A stretch of 64,000 nt of DNA from Peribacillus glennii. GTDB taxonomy: Bacteria > Bacillota > Bacilli > Bacillales > DSM-1321. The notes beneath the pieces were generated by a model. The model did no database searches and was not told the origin of the DNA. It worked only from the letters and a program-made list of their open reading frames with translations. Position 1 is the first letter of the stretch; every line of letters begins with the position of its first letter. The position numbers and the translations under genes were made by a program. Location of the stretch: the NCBI RefSeq assembly GCF_003429105.1, contig NZ_QVTD01000001.1:124001-188000 (forward strand), given 5' to 3'. Positions 10,946-19,869 of the stretch are shown piece by piece.

Positions 10946-12303
10946 CAATGCCCCTCCTTCTTGCCGTCCTCTTTTTGATAGGCCCAATCCAGCAGCTGGA
11001 CCGTATGCACTACTTTTTGGTTTCTTCCCTGTTTTTGAACGCCCATTGCCATTTGCAGCATGCAACCCGGATTGCCCATGGAGATCATCTCAACATCTTC
11101 AGGAACATTTTGCATTTTGTTTTCAAGAACTTCCGACGCCATTTCCGGATTCGTAATGTTGTAGATTCCGGCACTCCCGCAGCAGCGGTCCGAATTCGGC
11201 ATGTGCACCATTTCCACACCCGGAATATTAAGCAAGAGATCCCTCGGTTCCTGGCGTACACCCTGGCCATGTGCAAGGTGGCATGCATCATGGTAAGTGA
11301 TGCGAGTGTTCAATTCTGCTTTCGGTTTTTCATAGCCTGTATCGTGCAGGTATTTCGAAATATCTTCCACTTTTGCTGCAAACTCTTCTGCTTTTTCATG
11401 CCACTCAGTGTCCACTTCGCGGAACAATTCACCATATTCCTTCAGCATACAGCCGCATCCGGCAGCGTTTACTATGATTTTATCAGAATCTTTAAATGCT
11501 TCGATGTTTTGTTTTGCAAGCTTTCTTCCTGTTTCACGATCACCCGCGTGAACATGGAGCGCACCACAGCATGTTTGGTTTTTCGGGATGGTTACATCAT
11601 TTCCGTTCCGGGTTAATACATTTATTGTTGCTTCATTAATATCGCTGAACATCACGTCCATTACACAGCCTGTCAAGAATGAAACTTCAGCCTTTGTATC
11701 CCCTTTGGCTTTGATGACGTTTTCATTTTTATATTTTTTACGGACTGGTTCCTTCACTTCAGGCATGATTGCTTCCATATCAACCAGGTGCTGCGGCATG
11801 ATATTAATCAGCTTTGTCTTGCGGACGACCTTTTGCATGCCGCTCTTTTGGTAGAACCTAAGCAGGCTGCCGACTGAATTCAAACGGTTTTGATGCGGGA
11901 ACAAACCCTTTAAGACCACCTTGCTTACTGTTCCTTTCCAGCCCGTCAATGGCATTGCCTGGCGGATCTGGCCACGGGCTTCTTCAATAAGGCCGCCCAC
12001 ATCAACATCAGCTGGACAAGCGGTGGTACAGGCACGGCAGTCAAGACATGCAAATACCGGATCCATAAACTGTTCATTGACAGCCAGTTTTCCTTCTGCA
12101 ACCGATTTAATCAAATGGACCCGGCCCCGTGGAGAATGCTGCTCCTGGCCTGTAATTTCATAAGTCGGGCATGACTCCAGGCACATTCCGCAGTGGACGC
12201 AATCTGCCCACTTGTTTTCATCCGGATGGTCGCTCCACAGGTAGTTGCTTAAGCCGGTTGTGCAGGCAGGGTCTTGCTTTAAATCCACTTCTTTTACACT
12301 CAT
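10945..12303 (-). CDS. glcF: Glycolate oxidase iron-sulfur subunit GlcF
   Basis: 452 residues. Two ferredoxin-type clusters are visible: Cys35, 38, 41 and 45 (CVHCGMCLESCP) and Cys86, 89, 92 and 96 (CLDCRACTTACP). Two CCG domains follow, with FLTGCVMD, NQTCCGALHVHAGD, DACHLAHGQGVRQEPRDLL and NSDRCCGSAGIYN. It is the electron-transfer subunit of glycolate oxidase, collecting electrons from the flavin subunits. It starts 2 nt after the glcE stop and its own stop overlaps the glcD start by one base. Confidence 0.95.
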   Translation of the reverse strand: MSVKEVDLKQDPACTTGLSNYLWSDHPDENKWADCVHCGMCLESCPTYEITGQEQHSPRGRVHLIKSVAEGKLAVNEQFMDPVFACLDCRACTTACPADVDVGGLIEEARGQIRQAMPLTGWKGTVSKVVLKGLFPHQNRLNSVGSLLRFYQKSGMQKVVRKTKLINIMPQHLVDMEAIMPEVKEPVRKKYKNENVIKAKGDTKAEVSFLTGCVMDVMFSDINEATINVLTRNGNDVTIPKNQTCCGALHVHAGDRETGRKLAKQNIEAFKDSDKIIVNAAGCGCMLKEYGELFREVDTEWHEKAEEFAAKVEDISKYLHDTGYEKPKAELNTRITYHDACHLAHGQGVRQEPRDLLLNIPGVEMVHMPNSDRCCGSAGIYNITNPEMASEVLENKMQNVPEDVEMISMGNPGCMLQMAMGVQKQGRNQKVVHTVQLLDWAYQKEDGKKEGH

Positions 12304-12305
12304 AA

Positions 12306-13631
12306 TTAAATCCCTCCCACGAATCGTTTTGGATTGAGAATTCTGTTCGGATCAACCTTTGTTTTGATGCCTTCCAACATGAAGAAATGCGCCGGTTTGT
12401 CGCCCCATACGCTGACTTCCTTGCGAAGGGCAAATGGCAAATGTTTGACAACCACATATCCGCCCAGCTTCGTGATGGCATCTCTTACCTCGTGTATCGC
12501 TGAAACGACGTCTTCACCAGCCCCTTTAAGATTGACCTGGCATAATCCATGACCAAGGCCTCCGTGAGCTTCTACGAGAAGATTGTGGGAGTCTCCGAGA
12601 ATCTGGCTTTCTTTCAATACATTAAGAACATCAAGGTTGATGACTCCGATTTTCAAGACAGCGTTTGTTTCTTTACTTCCGCCATGCGCCGCAGGATAAG
12701 GTGCGATTGAATAAAAATTATCCCAAAAACGTTGTGCATGCTCCTTAATCAGAATTTCCAATTCAGAATTATCCGGCTGGATGTTTCTAACAAACTCCTC
12801 CTGATAATGGACAGAGTTTTCCACATCCTCAAAGCCAATTGCTAATGTGTATCTGGTTTTCCCAGTCAATCTCTCTGATAAGGATGGGCTCATCAGTTCA
12901 AGTGAAACGGGCTCCATCATTGAATCCAGAAGCTTGATGGCAAACGCGCGTATCTGCTCGAAATTCCCCTCGGGGAATGACAGTAGGATAAGACTTTCAT
13001 ACTTTGGCAGCGGGCGGAGTTTTATGGTTACTTCAGAAACAACCCCCAACGTGCCCATAGAGCCGATAAATAACTTGTTCATATCATACCCGGCAACGTT
13101 TTTCACCACTTTTCCGCCTGCACGGATGACTTTTCCATCAGGGTACACAATCCGGAGCCCTATGACGGCATCCCTTGCGGATCCATAACCAAGCCTCTTG
13201 GGACCGCTTTCATTCGAAGCAATGATACCGCCTATTGTTGATGATTCCGGTACAAAAGGATCCAGCGCAATCTTTTGTTTATACTGTGCCAAATAATCCT
13301 GCAGCTCCGCAAAACACGTGCCCGCTTTCACTGTTAATGTCATGTCTCCGGGAACGTGTTCAACAATTCCTTTATATTCAGCTAATGAAAGCAGGATATC
13401 TGCGGATTCAGTCAAGCCGCCAAATCCTTTTTTTGTCCCGGCGCCTTCTACATATATTGTTTTGCCGTTATCGTTAGCGTATTTTAAAACGCTGGCAATC
13501 TCTTCTTCCGATTTTGGAAAAACTGTCACCTGGCCGCTGTTGCCAAGGGGATGGCTTTGTTTTCCCCCTTCGATGACTTGGTCCTGGGGTAAAAAAGATT
13601 GTAATCCTGTTAAAAGATCTGCTGTTATCAA
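12306..13631 (-). CDS. glcE: Glycolate oxidase subunit GlcE (FAD-binding)
   Basis: 441 residues from a TTG start. It has an FAD-binding 4 domain (TIYVEGAGTKKGFGG, then SSTIGGIIASNESGPKRLGYGSARD and VVKNVAGYDMNKLFIGSMGTLG). GlcE is the second flavin subunit of glycolate oxidase. An ATG ten codons upstream (13661) keeps the frame open, but the ribosome site AAGGAGG lies inside that extension, 8 nt before the TTG at 13631, so I take TTG as the real start. It is the first gene of glcEFD. Confidence 0.92.
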   Translation of the reverse strand: MITADLLTGLQSFLPQDQVIEGGKQSHPLGNSGQVTVFPKSEEEIASVLKYANDNGKTIYVEGAGTKKGFGGLTESADILLSLAEYKGIVEHVPGDMTLTVKAGTCFAELQDYLAQYKQKIALDPFVPESSTIGGIIASNESGPKRLGYGSARDAVIGLRIVYPDGKVIRAGGKVVKNVAGYDMNKLFIGSMGTLGVVSEVTIKLRPLPKYESLILLSFPEGNFEQIRAFAIKLLDSMMEPVSLELMSPSLSERLTGKTRYTLAIGFEDVENSVHYQEEFVRNIQPDNSELEILIKEHAQRFWDNFYSIAPYPAAHGGSKETNAVLKIGVINLDVLNVLKESQILGDSHNLLVEAHGGLGHGLCQVNLKGAGEDVVSAIHEVRDAITKLGGYVVVKHLPFALRKEVSVWGDKPAHFFMLEGIKTKVDPNRILNPKRFVGGI

Positions 13632-13643
13632 ATCAGATACCTC

Positions 13644-13664
13644 CTTGTTGCGTAATAACAAACA
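13644..13664. promoter_or_regulatory. Candidate operator upstream of glcE
   Basis: TTGTTGCGTAATAACAA forms an imperfect dyad, and GTAATAACAAACA within it repeats exactly a sequence upstream of glcB. It lies between the GntR gene and glcE and overlaps the glcE ribosome site region. Confidence 0.4.
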
Positions 13665-13697
13665 ACGTTTCTTCGAATTCGCAAAAAAAGTCTTAGT

Positions 13698-14384
13698 TTA
13701 TGGGTTCTGCAGTACAAGGCTTTGTGACAATTCTTTCTCGACAAAATCCAGATGTTCAATCATCCTCTGCTTTGCAATGCCAGGTTGTGCTAGCTTAATT
13801 GCTTCATAGATGCTCTTATGTTGTTCTGAGATGGTCTTAACCGTTGTAGGGTTTATTTGGATATAGTTATGAAAGTCAATCATCGCTTTTTTCATCATCG
13901 TTGATATGAATTGGATTAACTGGATGATGATTTCGTTTCCAGTGGCTTTTGCTATCGCAGCATGGAGATTGTAATCAGATTCCCACCCATTATTTGATTG
14001 ATTATAGAGAATTTCTTCGATTACTTTCAAATCTTCCTCTGATCGGTTAAGCGCTGCCATTTCGGCGATGCCAGCCTCTAAAATCTTCCGGACCTGAAAC
14101 AGTTCCCTAATGTCCCTTGAGCCTGGGAGCGACATTGGATTCGTAAATAATTTTGTCGAGTCGAATCCACAAATATACGTGCCCTCACCCTGCTTTACAT
14201 AAACAGTGCCTTTCCCCTTAAGCGTTGTAATTGCATCACGGACGGCTGAACGGCCCACCCCGAACATTTCACAAAGCTCACGGACGGAAGGAAGCTTTTC
14301 ACCTGCCTGAAACTTACCTGAATCAATCATCTCTTCAATATGTTCCACAACAGCATCCGAAACCTTTTTCGTGGAAATTTTCAC
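13698..14384 (-). CDS. GntR/FadR family regulator (GlcC/LutR-like)
   Basis: 228 residues. The N-terminal GntR winged helix (residues 5-72) reads AGEKLPSVRELCEMFGVGRSAVRDAITTLKGKG with the wing VYVKQGEGTYI. The C-terminal all-helical FCD domain follows, including the metal-site region DYNLHAAIAKATGNEI. E. coli GlcC and B. subtilis LutR, regulators of glycolate and lactate genes, belong to this FadR subgroup. Its gene sits 66 nt upstream of glcE in the same direction, so it is probably the local regulator. The start is GTG at 14384 after AAAGGTGG. Confidence 0.88.
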   Translation of the reverse strand: MKISTKKVSDAVVEHIEEMIDSGKFQAGEKLPSVRELCEMFGVGRSAVRDAITTLKGKGTVYVKQGEGTYICGFDSTKLFTNPMSLPGSRDIRELFQVRKILEAGIAEMAALNRSEEDLKVIEEILYNQSNNGWESDYNLHAAIAKATGNEIIIQLIQFISTMMKKAMIDFHNYIQINPTTVKTISEQHKSIYEAIKLAQPGIAKQRMIEHLDFVEKELSQSLVLQNP

Positions 14385-14584
14385 ATTTACACGTCCACCT
14401 TTCCCCTTTCAGACATCACATATCTGACAAGTTGCTGTTACTATTTATTAAAACATTTTAAGATGAACTTTTCAATAAGTTTTCTGAATTTATTGTATAT
14501 TACAGCAAGCAGTCCCCATTCCATAAACGGATTAACGCGCCGGGGGACTGCCCCCAAATGGAATACTGCTTTCTCACGTTGCAT

Positions 14585-14624
14585 AAACAAAGCTCTGCAG
14601 AGGCTTCTCTACAGAGCTTTGTTT
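14585..14624 (-). terminator. Terminator of the M14 peptidase gene
   Basis: A 13-bp perfect stem AAACAAAGCTCTG / CAGAGCTTTGTTT with a 14-nt loop lies 42 nt past the stop. A second, looser inverted repeat (GCAGTCCCC at 14509, GGGGACTGC at 14543) lies further on. Confidence 0.75.
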
Positions 14625-14666
14625 TCATTGTCTACATTATTTAGTCCACTTAATCTTGCTATAAAA

Positions 14667-17375
14667 TTAGCGCTTAGATCCGTAAATGCTGTTGGCCAGC
14701 AGCCTGTAACTGTATTGAGGGTGGTCTTTGTTTGTGATGTCGTTTGCAAAGAGAGTGATATTGCCTTTTGTGATGGCAATCGCCTGGCCTTTTAAGGCAT
14801 CATGCTTCGGCCACCAGCCGGAGATGAAGAAATTACTCTTTGCATTCACTTTAGCCAGAACCGTCGCGTCACCAGGTATAGATTTAATCCATGAGCCTGT
14901 AGCAATGTACAGCTTTTCCTGCTTGCCATAACCTGCAGTCAAAGGATTATTCCCGATTACGTCCGCCCAAACGAGGCCTTCGTGGTAAGCACGGGAACCG
15001 GTTGTGGTTGCAACATCAAATCCTGGAAGGAGATTGGATTTTTTTACAAAGTCCAATGCTGAATATCCGATGCCGACATAAGGTTTACCGGCTGAGATTG
15101 CTTCTTTATCCCCAAGGCCGGAATCGTCGACGATAACATCAGCCTTGGCTAAATCATTCTCTATCGTGAACCCAAGCTGCCCGAGGACAAATTTCGTCTG
15201 CCCGCTTCCCGCGTTAAACACCTTTGGCTGGACAAGCTTTTTCGTTTTTCCTTTTCGATCATAAGTCGTTACATCTAAATAATATTTATTTTGGACTAGC
15301 GCCAGGTCTGCCTTTTTCAGAACGAAATCACCAATGCTGTAGCCTTTGCCTGCTACTGTTAGCTGTCCGACGGCCTTGTTTTGCTTTAACAGGGAATTGA
15401 CCGCCTTCACGGCTTCGTTATTGCTGTTCTTGACAACATAATAGTCAGATTTGGCCGGAGTGGCAGTCTTCGGAAAAACAACCTTTTGCACAGGCGCAGT
15501 TTTTCCTTTAAAAGCGGACTCCACACGAATTTCATGGGTAGTGAATCCGCGCAGATCCGGGAAGTTATTAACAACTTCCGCATACATTTCCTCCCACTCT
15601 GATAGGTCTTCCCCTTTGAATAATACAGCATTTGCAAAGCCGCGCAGCGCCTGATGCATATTCACAACGTACGTACCAGCAGGGTATTTCACTTTTCCGA
15701 CTTTCGTTTCAGTCTTAAGCTTGTCAACCTTGATGCCGTTGCGCAATAAATACTCTGCCATTTTATGTGCTTCGATCACATTTTTTTGCAAACCTTTTGA
15801 AGCAGGTATTACATAGTATTCCGGGAAGAAATTTTCGTTTTTTCCGCGCGGACGGCCGATTTCTTCACCTTCCGGATTTTCCAGCCATTCATCCACACCG
15901 CGGTCATCTTCACCTGCAACACCGCGCGCATAGATCTCCAGCTGATTACGGAACAGGCGACTCTTATTGTCTGCAGCGTATTTCACGCCAGCTAGCCCAG
16001 CATAAACAAGCGCTTTATAAGATTCACCGTTCAGGTCAGGGATTTCAACAGTATGGCCCATGGCTCCGTGGAACATGGAGAAAGTTGACGTATAGGAAGG
16101 TGTGGCATCGTCAAACTTATTCGGCCAATCTTCAAGGGGAATCAAGTAACTGTCATAATCCGTGTTTGCAATCCCCGCCTTCCCCATTTCATGGGCATTC
16201 GGCAGCATTCCATCCATTAGGAGGTCATACTCATAATTCGGGTTATGCGGCGGTGTACAAGGTTCGATGACGAACTCATTATAGAAACCGTGGAAATCTA
16301 TCAAAGATATCGGTGCCCACTTCGCAAGCCCTCTTGAAAGAGTTTGAGTTTCAGTCTGTGTTTGGTACGTATTATCCCGGTTCAAGTCAAAATCGTTCAC
16401 ATTGCGGCGCGTATTATGGAAGCGGCCATCCGGATTTTGGGTAAAGTTGAAAAGTAAAATGACGTTATCCAAGGTTTTGTCCACGTTTAAAGTTACGTTC
16501 TTTTCACGGCCTTGGGCATCGGTAGTTTTATAGGTTGTTTCATCCTTCGTTGCAAATGTACGGTACATTTCTACGATTGCATCCACACCTGGCGATTCAT
16601 CCGGATGGATGTTGTTAATCCAGACCGGCACCTTGTAGTTTTTCAGCTTACCCTGTTTCAGCTTTTTCTTCATTTCTTCAGGGTTATCTTTTTTCTGCTG
16701 GGCAACTTCTTTTAAATATTGGTCGACGGATGCCTTGTCCTTTCCAATGACGACAAAATGCATCGGGCGGCCTTCCACTGACTTGCCAAGCGGTTCATAA
16801 GATATGTATCGTCCCTTTTTTGCTTCTTTTTGGATTTTGTCAATCTCAGGTTTGATCTCATCCCATTTCAGGTATTCATCATATACGTTTAATTTTAAGG
16901 AAGTTTTTGCCGTATTATTTTTCCCACTGTCTTTCACAGCTAAATCATAATGGTTGATAAGCTCAGGATACAGGACACGCAAGCTGCGCGGTGATACATC
17001 ATTGGTACCATAAAGCAAATCGAAATGAAGTGTTGCCTTGATTTTGGTAGAGTCACCGACAAACGCAGGAGCTTCTTTCATTGTAATATATGAATCTCCT
17101 GAATAAGCTTTCGCTGCGGGATCCCACTTTTTCCATTGGTCAAGCGGTTTATCTCCTAAGGTCCATTGAAGATTGCTAAGATCATCCGGCCTGTAGCCAA
17201 AGTCTACCGTGACTTCAATGTCGCGGGCTTCTGTCATGGAAATGTTAGGGTTGCTGACTGTCAGGGCAGCCGTATCCGGTTGGGCCTCAGTTGTCGTTAC
17301 CGCCTGAGCCGGTGTTAATAAGACAGAAAAACTCAGCAAAAAGGCAAGCAAGACTGATACACTTTTGTTCTTCAT
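14667..17375 (-). CDS. Secreted M14 family zinc carboxypeptidase
   Basis: About 902 residues. A signal peptide of about 25 residues ends at PAQA. The M14 catalytic domain occupies roughly residues 165-500. Zinc ligands appear as the HPDE motif (HxxE) near residue 257 in WINNIHPDESPG and the later His in SLIDFHGFYNEF. NFTQNPDGR and HTVEIPDLNGES match the substrate-binding and catalytic-Glu regions. The C-terminal 400 residues form an extra domain, partly like a type-1 glutamine amidotransferase fold (GEDLSEWEE, ADVIVDDSGLG). It probably trims extracellular peptides. The start at 17375 is used because AAAGGAGG abuts the upstream ATG at 17384 too closely. Confidence 0.88.
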   Translation of the reverse strand: MKNKSVSVLLAFLLSFSVLLTPAQAVTTTEAQPDTAALTVSNPNISMTEARDIEVTVDFGYRPDDLSNLQWTLGDKPLDQWKKWDPAAKAYSGDSYITMKEAPAFVGDSTKIKATLHFDLLYGTNDVSPRSLRVLYPELINHYDLAVKDSGKNNTAKTSLKLNVYDEYLKWDEIKPEIDKIQKEAKKGRYISYEPLGKSVEGRPMHFVVIGKDKASVDQYLKEVAQQKKDNPEEMKKKLKQGKLKNYKVPVWINNIHPDESPGVDAIVEMYRTFATKDETTYKTTDAQGREKNVTLNVDKTLDNVILLFNFTQNPDGRFHNTRRNVNDFDLNRDNTYQTQTETQTLSRGLAKWAPISLIDFHGFYNEFVIEPCTPPHNPNYEYDLLMDGMLPNAHEMGKAGIANTDYDSYLIPLEDWPNKFDDATPSYTSTFSMFHGAMGHTVEIPDLNGESYKALVYAGLAGVKYAADNKSRLFRNQLEIYARGVAGEDDRGVDEWLENPEGEEIGRPRGKNENFFPEYYVIPASKGLQKNVIEAHKMAEYLLRNGIKVDKLKTETKVGKVKYPAGTYVVNMHQALRGFANAVLFKGEDLSEWEEMYAEVVNNFPDLRGFTTHEIRVESAFKGKTAPVQKVVFPKTATPAKSDYYVVKNSNNEAVKAVNSLLKQNKAVGQLTVAGKGYSIGDFVLKKADLALVQNKYYLDVTTYDRKGKTKKLVQPKVFNAGSGQTKFVLGQLGFTIENDLAKADVIVDDSGLGDKEAISAGKPYVGIGYSALDFVKKSNLLPGFDVATTTGSRAYHEGLVWADVIGNNPLTAGYGKQEKLYIATGSWIKSIPGDATVLAKVNAKSNFFISGWWPKHDALKGQAIAITKGNITLFANDITNKDHPQYSYRLLANSIYGSKR

Positions 17376-17467
17376 GCAACGCATTCCTCCTTTGAAATTC
17401 GAAATTATTAAAATAGTATCACAATTCTACCAGAAAAGGAATACATTGCTAATTTCTCAAATAAAAT

Positions 17468-17488
17468 AGCGGGACTAATAGCCCCGCT
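17468..17488 (-). terminator. Terminator of the class-V aminotransferase gene
   Basis: Stem AGCGGG / CCCGCT with an 9-nt loop, followed on the minus strand by ATTTTATTT. Confidence 0.8.
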
Positions 17489-17500
17489 TGCCCATATAAA

Positions 17501-19009
17501 CTATGGGGCATGTAAATCGAACATTTCTGCCGTCATGTCCCGTTGATCATGCACGTAAAAATAATCGTTGCTCTTCGGGTCATATCGATAATCTTTTTCC
17601 CACTCGTTGCTGTTTTCCACAATCTGCTTTACGGAAGAGACAAAGTTATATACTTCTTCATTTGTCATTGTGGGATGGACGGAAACACGGACCCACCCTG
17701 GTTTTGCAGACATATCTCCGTTGTCAATCTGATCAGCGATCGAATTGGACGTTTTTGCATCAATATTCAGCAAATAATGCCCATAGGTGCCGGCGCAGGA
17801 ACAGCCTCCCCTCACCTGGTAGCCGAACCGGTCATTCAAAAGCTTGACTAGTAAATTATAATGAATTCCCTCAACGATAAAAGAGACGATCCCGAGCCGT
17901 TCCTGTATATCACCTTCAAAAACATGAAGCCCCGGTATTTTTTTCAGGCCTGGAAGGAGCACTTCAATTAATTCTTTTTCCCTCTTCTGCATATTTTCCG
18001 TTCCCATTTGTTCTTTTAATCTTATTGCTAATGCTGCTTTGATAGTTTGCAAAATTCCTGGTGTCCCGCCGTCCTCGCGGATTTCTATATTGTCATGGTA
18101 CCTGCGCCCTCCCCATGGGTTAGTCCATTTGACTGTCCCGCCGCCGGGATGATCAGGTACTTTGCTCTTATATAACCGTGAATCAAATATGAGTACACCA
18201 CTGGCGCCGGGCCCGCCCAAAAATTTGTGAGGTGAGAAAAAGATTCCATCAAGTTTTTCCAATGGATCTTCCGGGTGCATATTAATTGTTACATATGGTG
18301 CTGACGCGGCAAAATCAATAAAGCATATCCCGCCGTGTTCATGCATCTTCCTGGCTAAGTCGTAATAGGGTGTCTCGATGCCTGTTACATTGGAACAAGC
18401 GGTAAAAGAGCCGATCTTCACTTTCCTGTTCGCATAACGGGTCAGGAGGTGTTCCAAGTGATCCACATCCACATTTCCATTGGCGGCGGGCCTGACAATT
18501 TCGACGTCTCCTATGGTCTCCAGCCATGAAGTATGATTTGAATGGTGTTCCATGTGGGTTATAAAAATAATGGGCCGGTTTTCGATTGCAATTTTGCTTT
18601 TACAGCTTAATATTCCTGGCAGCTTTACCCCTAAAATTCTCTGTAATTTATTTACGACAGCAGTCGTACCGGAGCCATCCGTAATAAGAATGTCATGTTC
18701 ATCCGCATTGACGTGTTCTTTGATAATTCTTTGTGACTGTTGATAAGCGAGGGTCATGACGGAACTGGTGGAATTGGACTCCGTGTGCGTATTGGCCATA
18801 TATGGACCAAAGATTTCACTTACTTGGTATTCTATCGGCCTATAAAGCCTTCCGCTGGCGGTCCAATCTGCATAAACCATTTTTTTCATCCCGTAGGGTG
18901 TAGTAATCCGGTAGCCGTTTCCGATAATATGCTTCCGAAACTTTTCAAAATAGGCTTCAAGTTCTCCCGCAAAATGATACTCATGATCCCCAACTCGTAC
19001 TGTTATCAT
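17501..19009 (-). CDS. Aminotransferase class V, cysteine desulfurase-like
   Basis: 502 residues, PLP-dependent. The cofactor lysine is in FFSPHKFLGGPGASG; the PLP-contact Asp/His region reads GICFIDFAASAP, and the conserved HMEHHSNHTSW segment matches NifS/SufS-like folds. A cysteine in GGCSCAGTYGHY near residue 400 is in the place of the active-site loop cysteine of desulfurases. It is longer than IscS or SufS (about 400), with N- and C-terminal additions. No isc/suf partners are next to it, so sulfur donation is possible but unproven. The ATG follows GGAGGGGGGAGG. Monocistronic with its own terminator. Confidence 0.85.
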   Translation of the reverse strand: MITVRVGDHEYHFAGELEAYFEKFRKHIIGNGYRITTPYGMKKMVYADWTASGRLYRPIEYQVSEIFGPYMANTHTESNSTSSVMTLAYQQSQRIIKEHVNADEHDILITDGSGTTAVVNKLQRILGVKLPGILSCKSKIAIENRPIIFITHMEHHSNHTSWLETIGDVEIVRPAANGNVDVDHLEHLLTRYANRKVKIGSFTACSNVTGIETPYYDLARKMHEHGGICFIDFAASAPYVTINMHPEDPLEKLDGIFFSPHKFLGGPGASGVLIFDSRLYKSKVPDHPGGGTVKWTNPWGGRRYHDNIEIREDGGTPGILQTIKAALAIRLKEQMGTENMQKREKELIEVLLPGLKKIPGLHVFEGDIQERLGIVSFIVEGIHYNLLVKLLNDRFGYQVRGGCSCAGTYGHYLLNIDAKTSNSIADQIDNGDMSAKPGWVRVSVHPTMTNEEVYNFVSSVKQIVENSNEWEKDYRYDPKSNDYFYVHDQRDMTAEMFDLHAP

Positions 19010-19825
19010 CCAGCCTCCCCCCTCCGATGCGTGCCTTTCAATATATTAAGCTATGCATACATGTACGCTAGGGTTCATGATGGTGAAATTGGATCCCGCC
19101 TAACGAGAAGATTTTTTGGTTGCTCTTTTGGAAAGCTGTAGTTAAAAAATTGTGGAAAGATGTGTCGATGATTCAGCTGGATCCTGAGGTTGAGGGATTG
19201 AGAGATTCATGCTGGAAACAGGCTTAACCCGAATGGAAGCTGCGCGGCAGTTGAGAAAAAAATTTAGATGAAATTTGGGATGTGATTTATGAAAAGCACA
19301 ATCCTGCAACTTAAACAGCCTAATACCTTGAAATTTAGACAGGAGACTTCATCCATTGGTCTCTATTATTATTTCACCCAATTTAACTAATTGTATAAAC
19401 TAGATATTCATTTTTACCATTTCCCCTGGTTGAATGGATCCATAACATGTCTCTATTAGACGTAGGTTTTTACTTGTCCATGCCTCCAATGCAGGGCGGC
19501 TTAGCATGATGGAATTGATAGTATCTTAACTTCGCTGATATATCCGAGAATTCGATGATATATCCGAGATATCGCTGATATACCCAAGATTTCGCTGATA
19601 TACCAGCATGCGGCACTTCAAGTATATAGATACCACCATGTATTTCATCCTGTGCCTATAGCCGGCAAATGCAGGTTTACAGCGATTTTGCTATATTAAA
19701 CAAAATAAGTATAAAAAAGAAATATCCAATATTCCTGTCAATTGTACTTGGACTCGCTGTATTTGCGATTGAATCAATTCCTGGGGATGCAGACCAGATA
19801 GTTGTAAAAAGAAAATACATAAATA
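19010..19825. other. Long intergenic region with eroded sequence
   Basis: About 800 bp without a convincing gene. It holds a four-copy 20-nt repeat (19531-19604). A plus-strand ORF at 19669-19842 (57 residues with one hydrophobic stretch, IFLSIVLGLAVFAI) lacks a ribosome site and runs into the acoC terminator, so I do not call it. Short stretches near 19080-19310 look like gene debris I cannot assign. Confidence 0.4.
19531..19604. repeat. 20-nt tandem repeat, about 3.7 copies
   Basis: Copies begin at 19531, 19551, 19571 and 19591 with core TCGCTGATATAYCC. Copies differ by a few substitutions. It lies in the noncoding gap between acoC and the aminotransferase gene. Confidence 0.8.
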
Positions 19826-19855
19826 AAGCCCCAATCACGTAAGGAATCGGGGCTT
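19826..19855 (-). terminator. Terminator of the acoABC operon
   Basis: Stem AAGCCCC / GGGGCTT with AT extensions lies 15 nt past the acoC stop; on the minus strand TTTATTTATG follows. Confidence 0.8.
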
Positions 19856-19869
19856 GTTTTCATCGTCAG

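Noticed and set aside
14509..14551. Inverted repeat GCAGTCCCC / GGGGACTGC between the GntR and M14 genes.
   Set aside because: Could be part of a mobile-element end or RNA, but no matching partner, target duplication or T-run is visible.
19669..19842. 57-codon plus-strand ORF with a hydrophobic stretch.
   Set aside because: No ribosome site, and it overlaps the acoC terminator hairpin.
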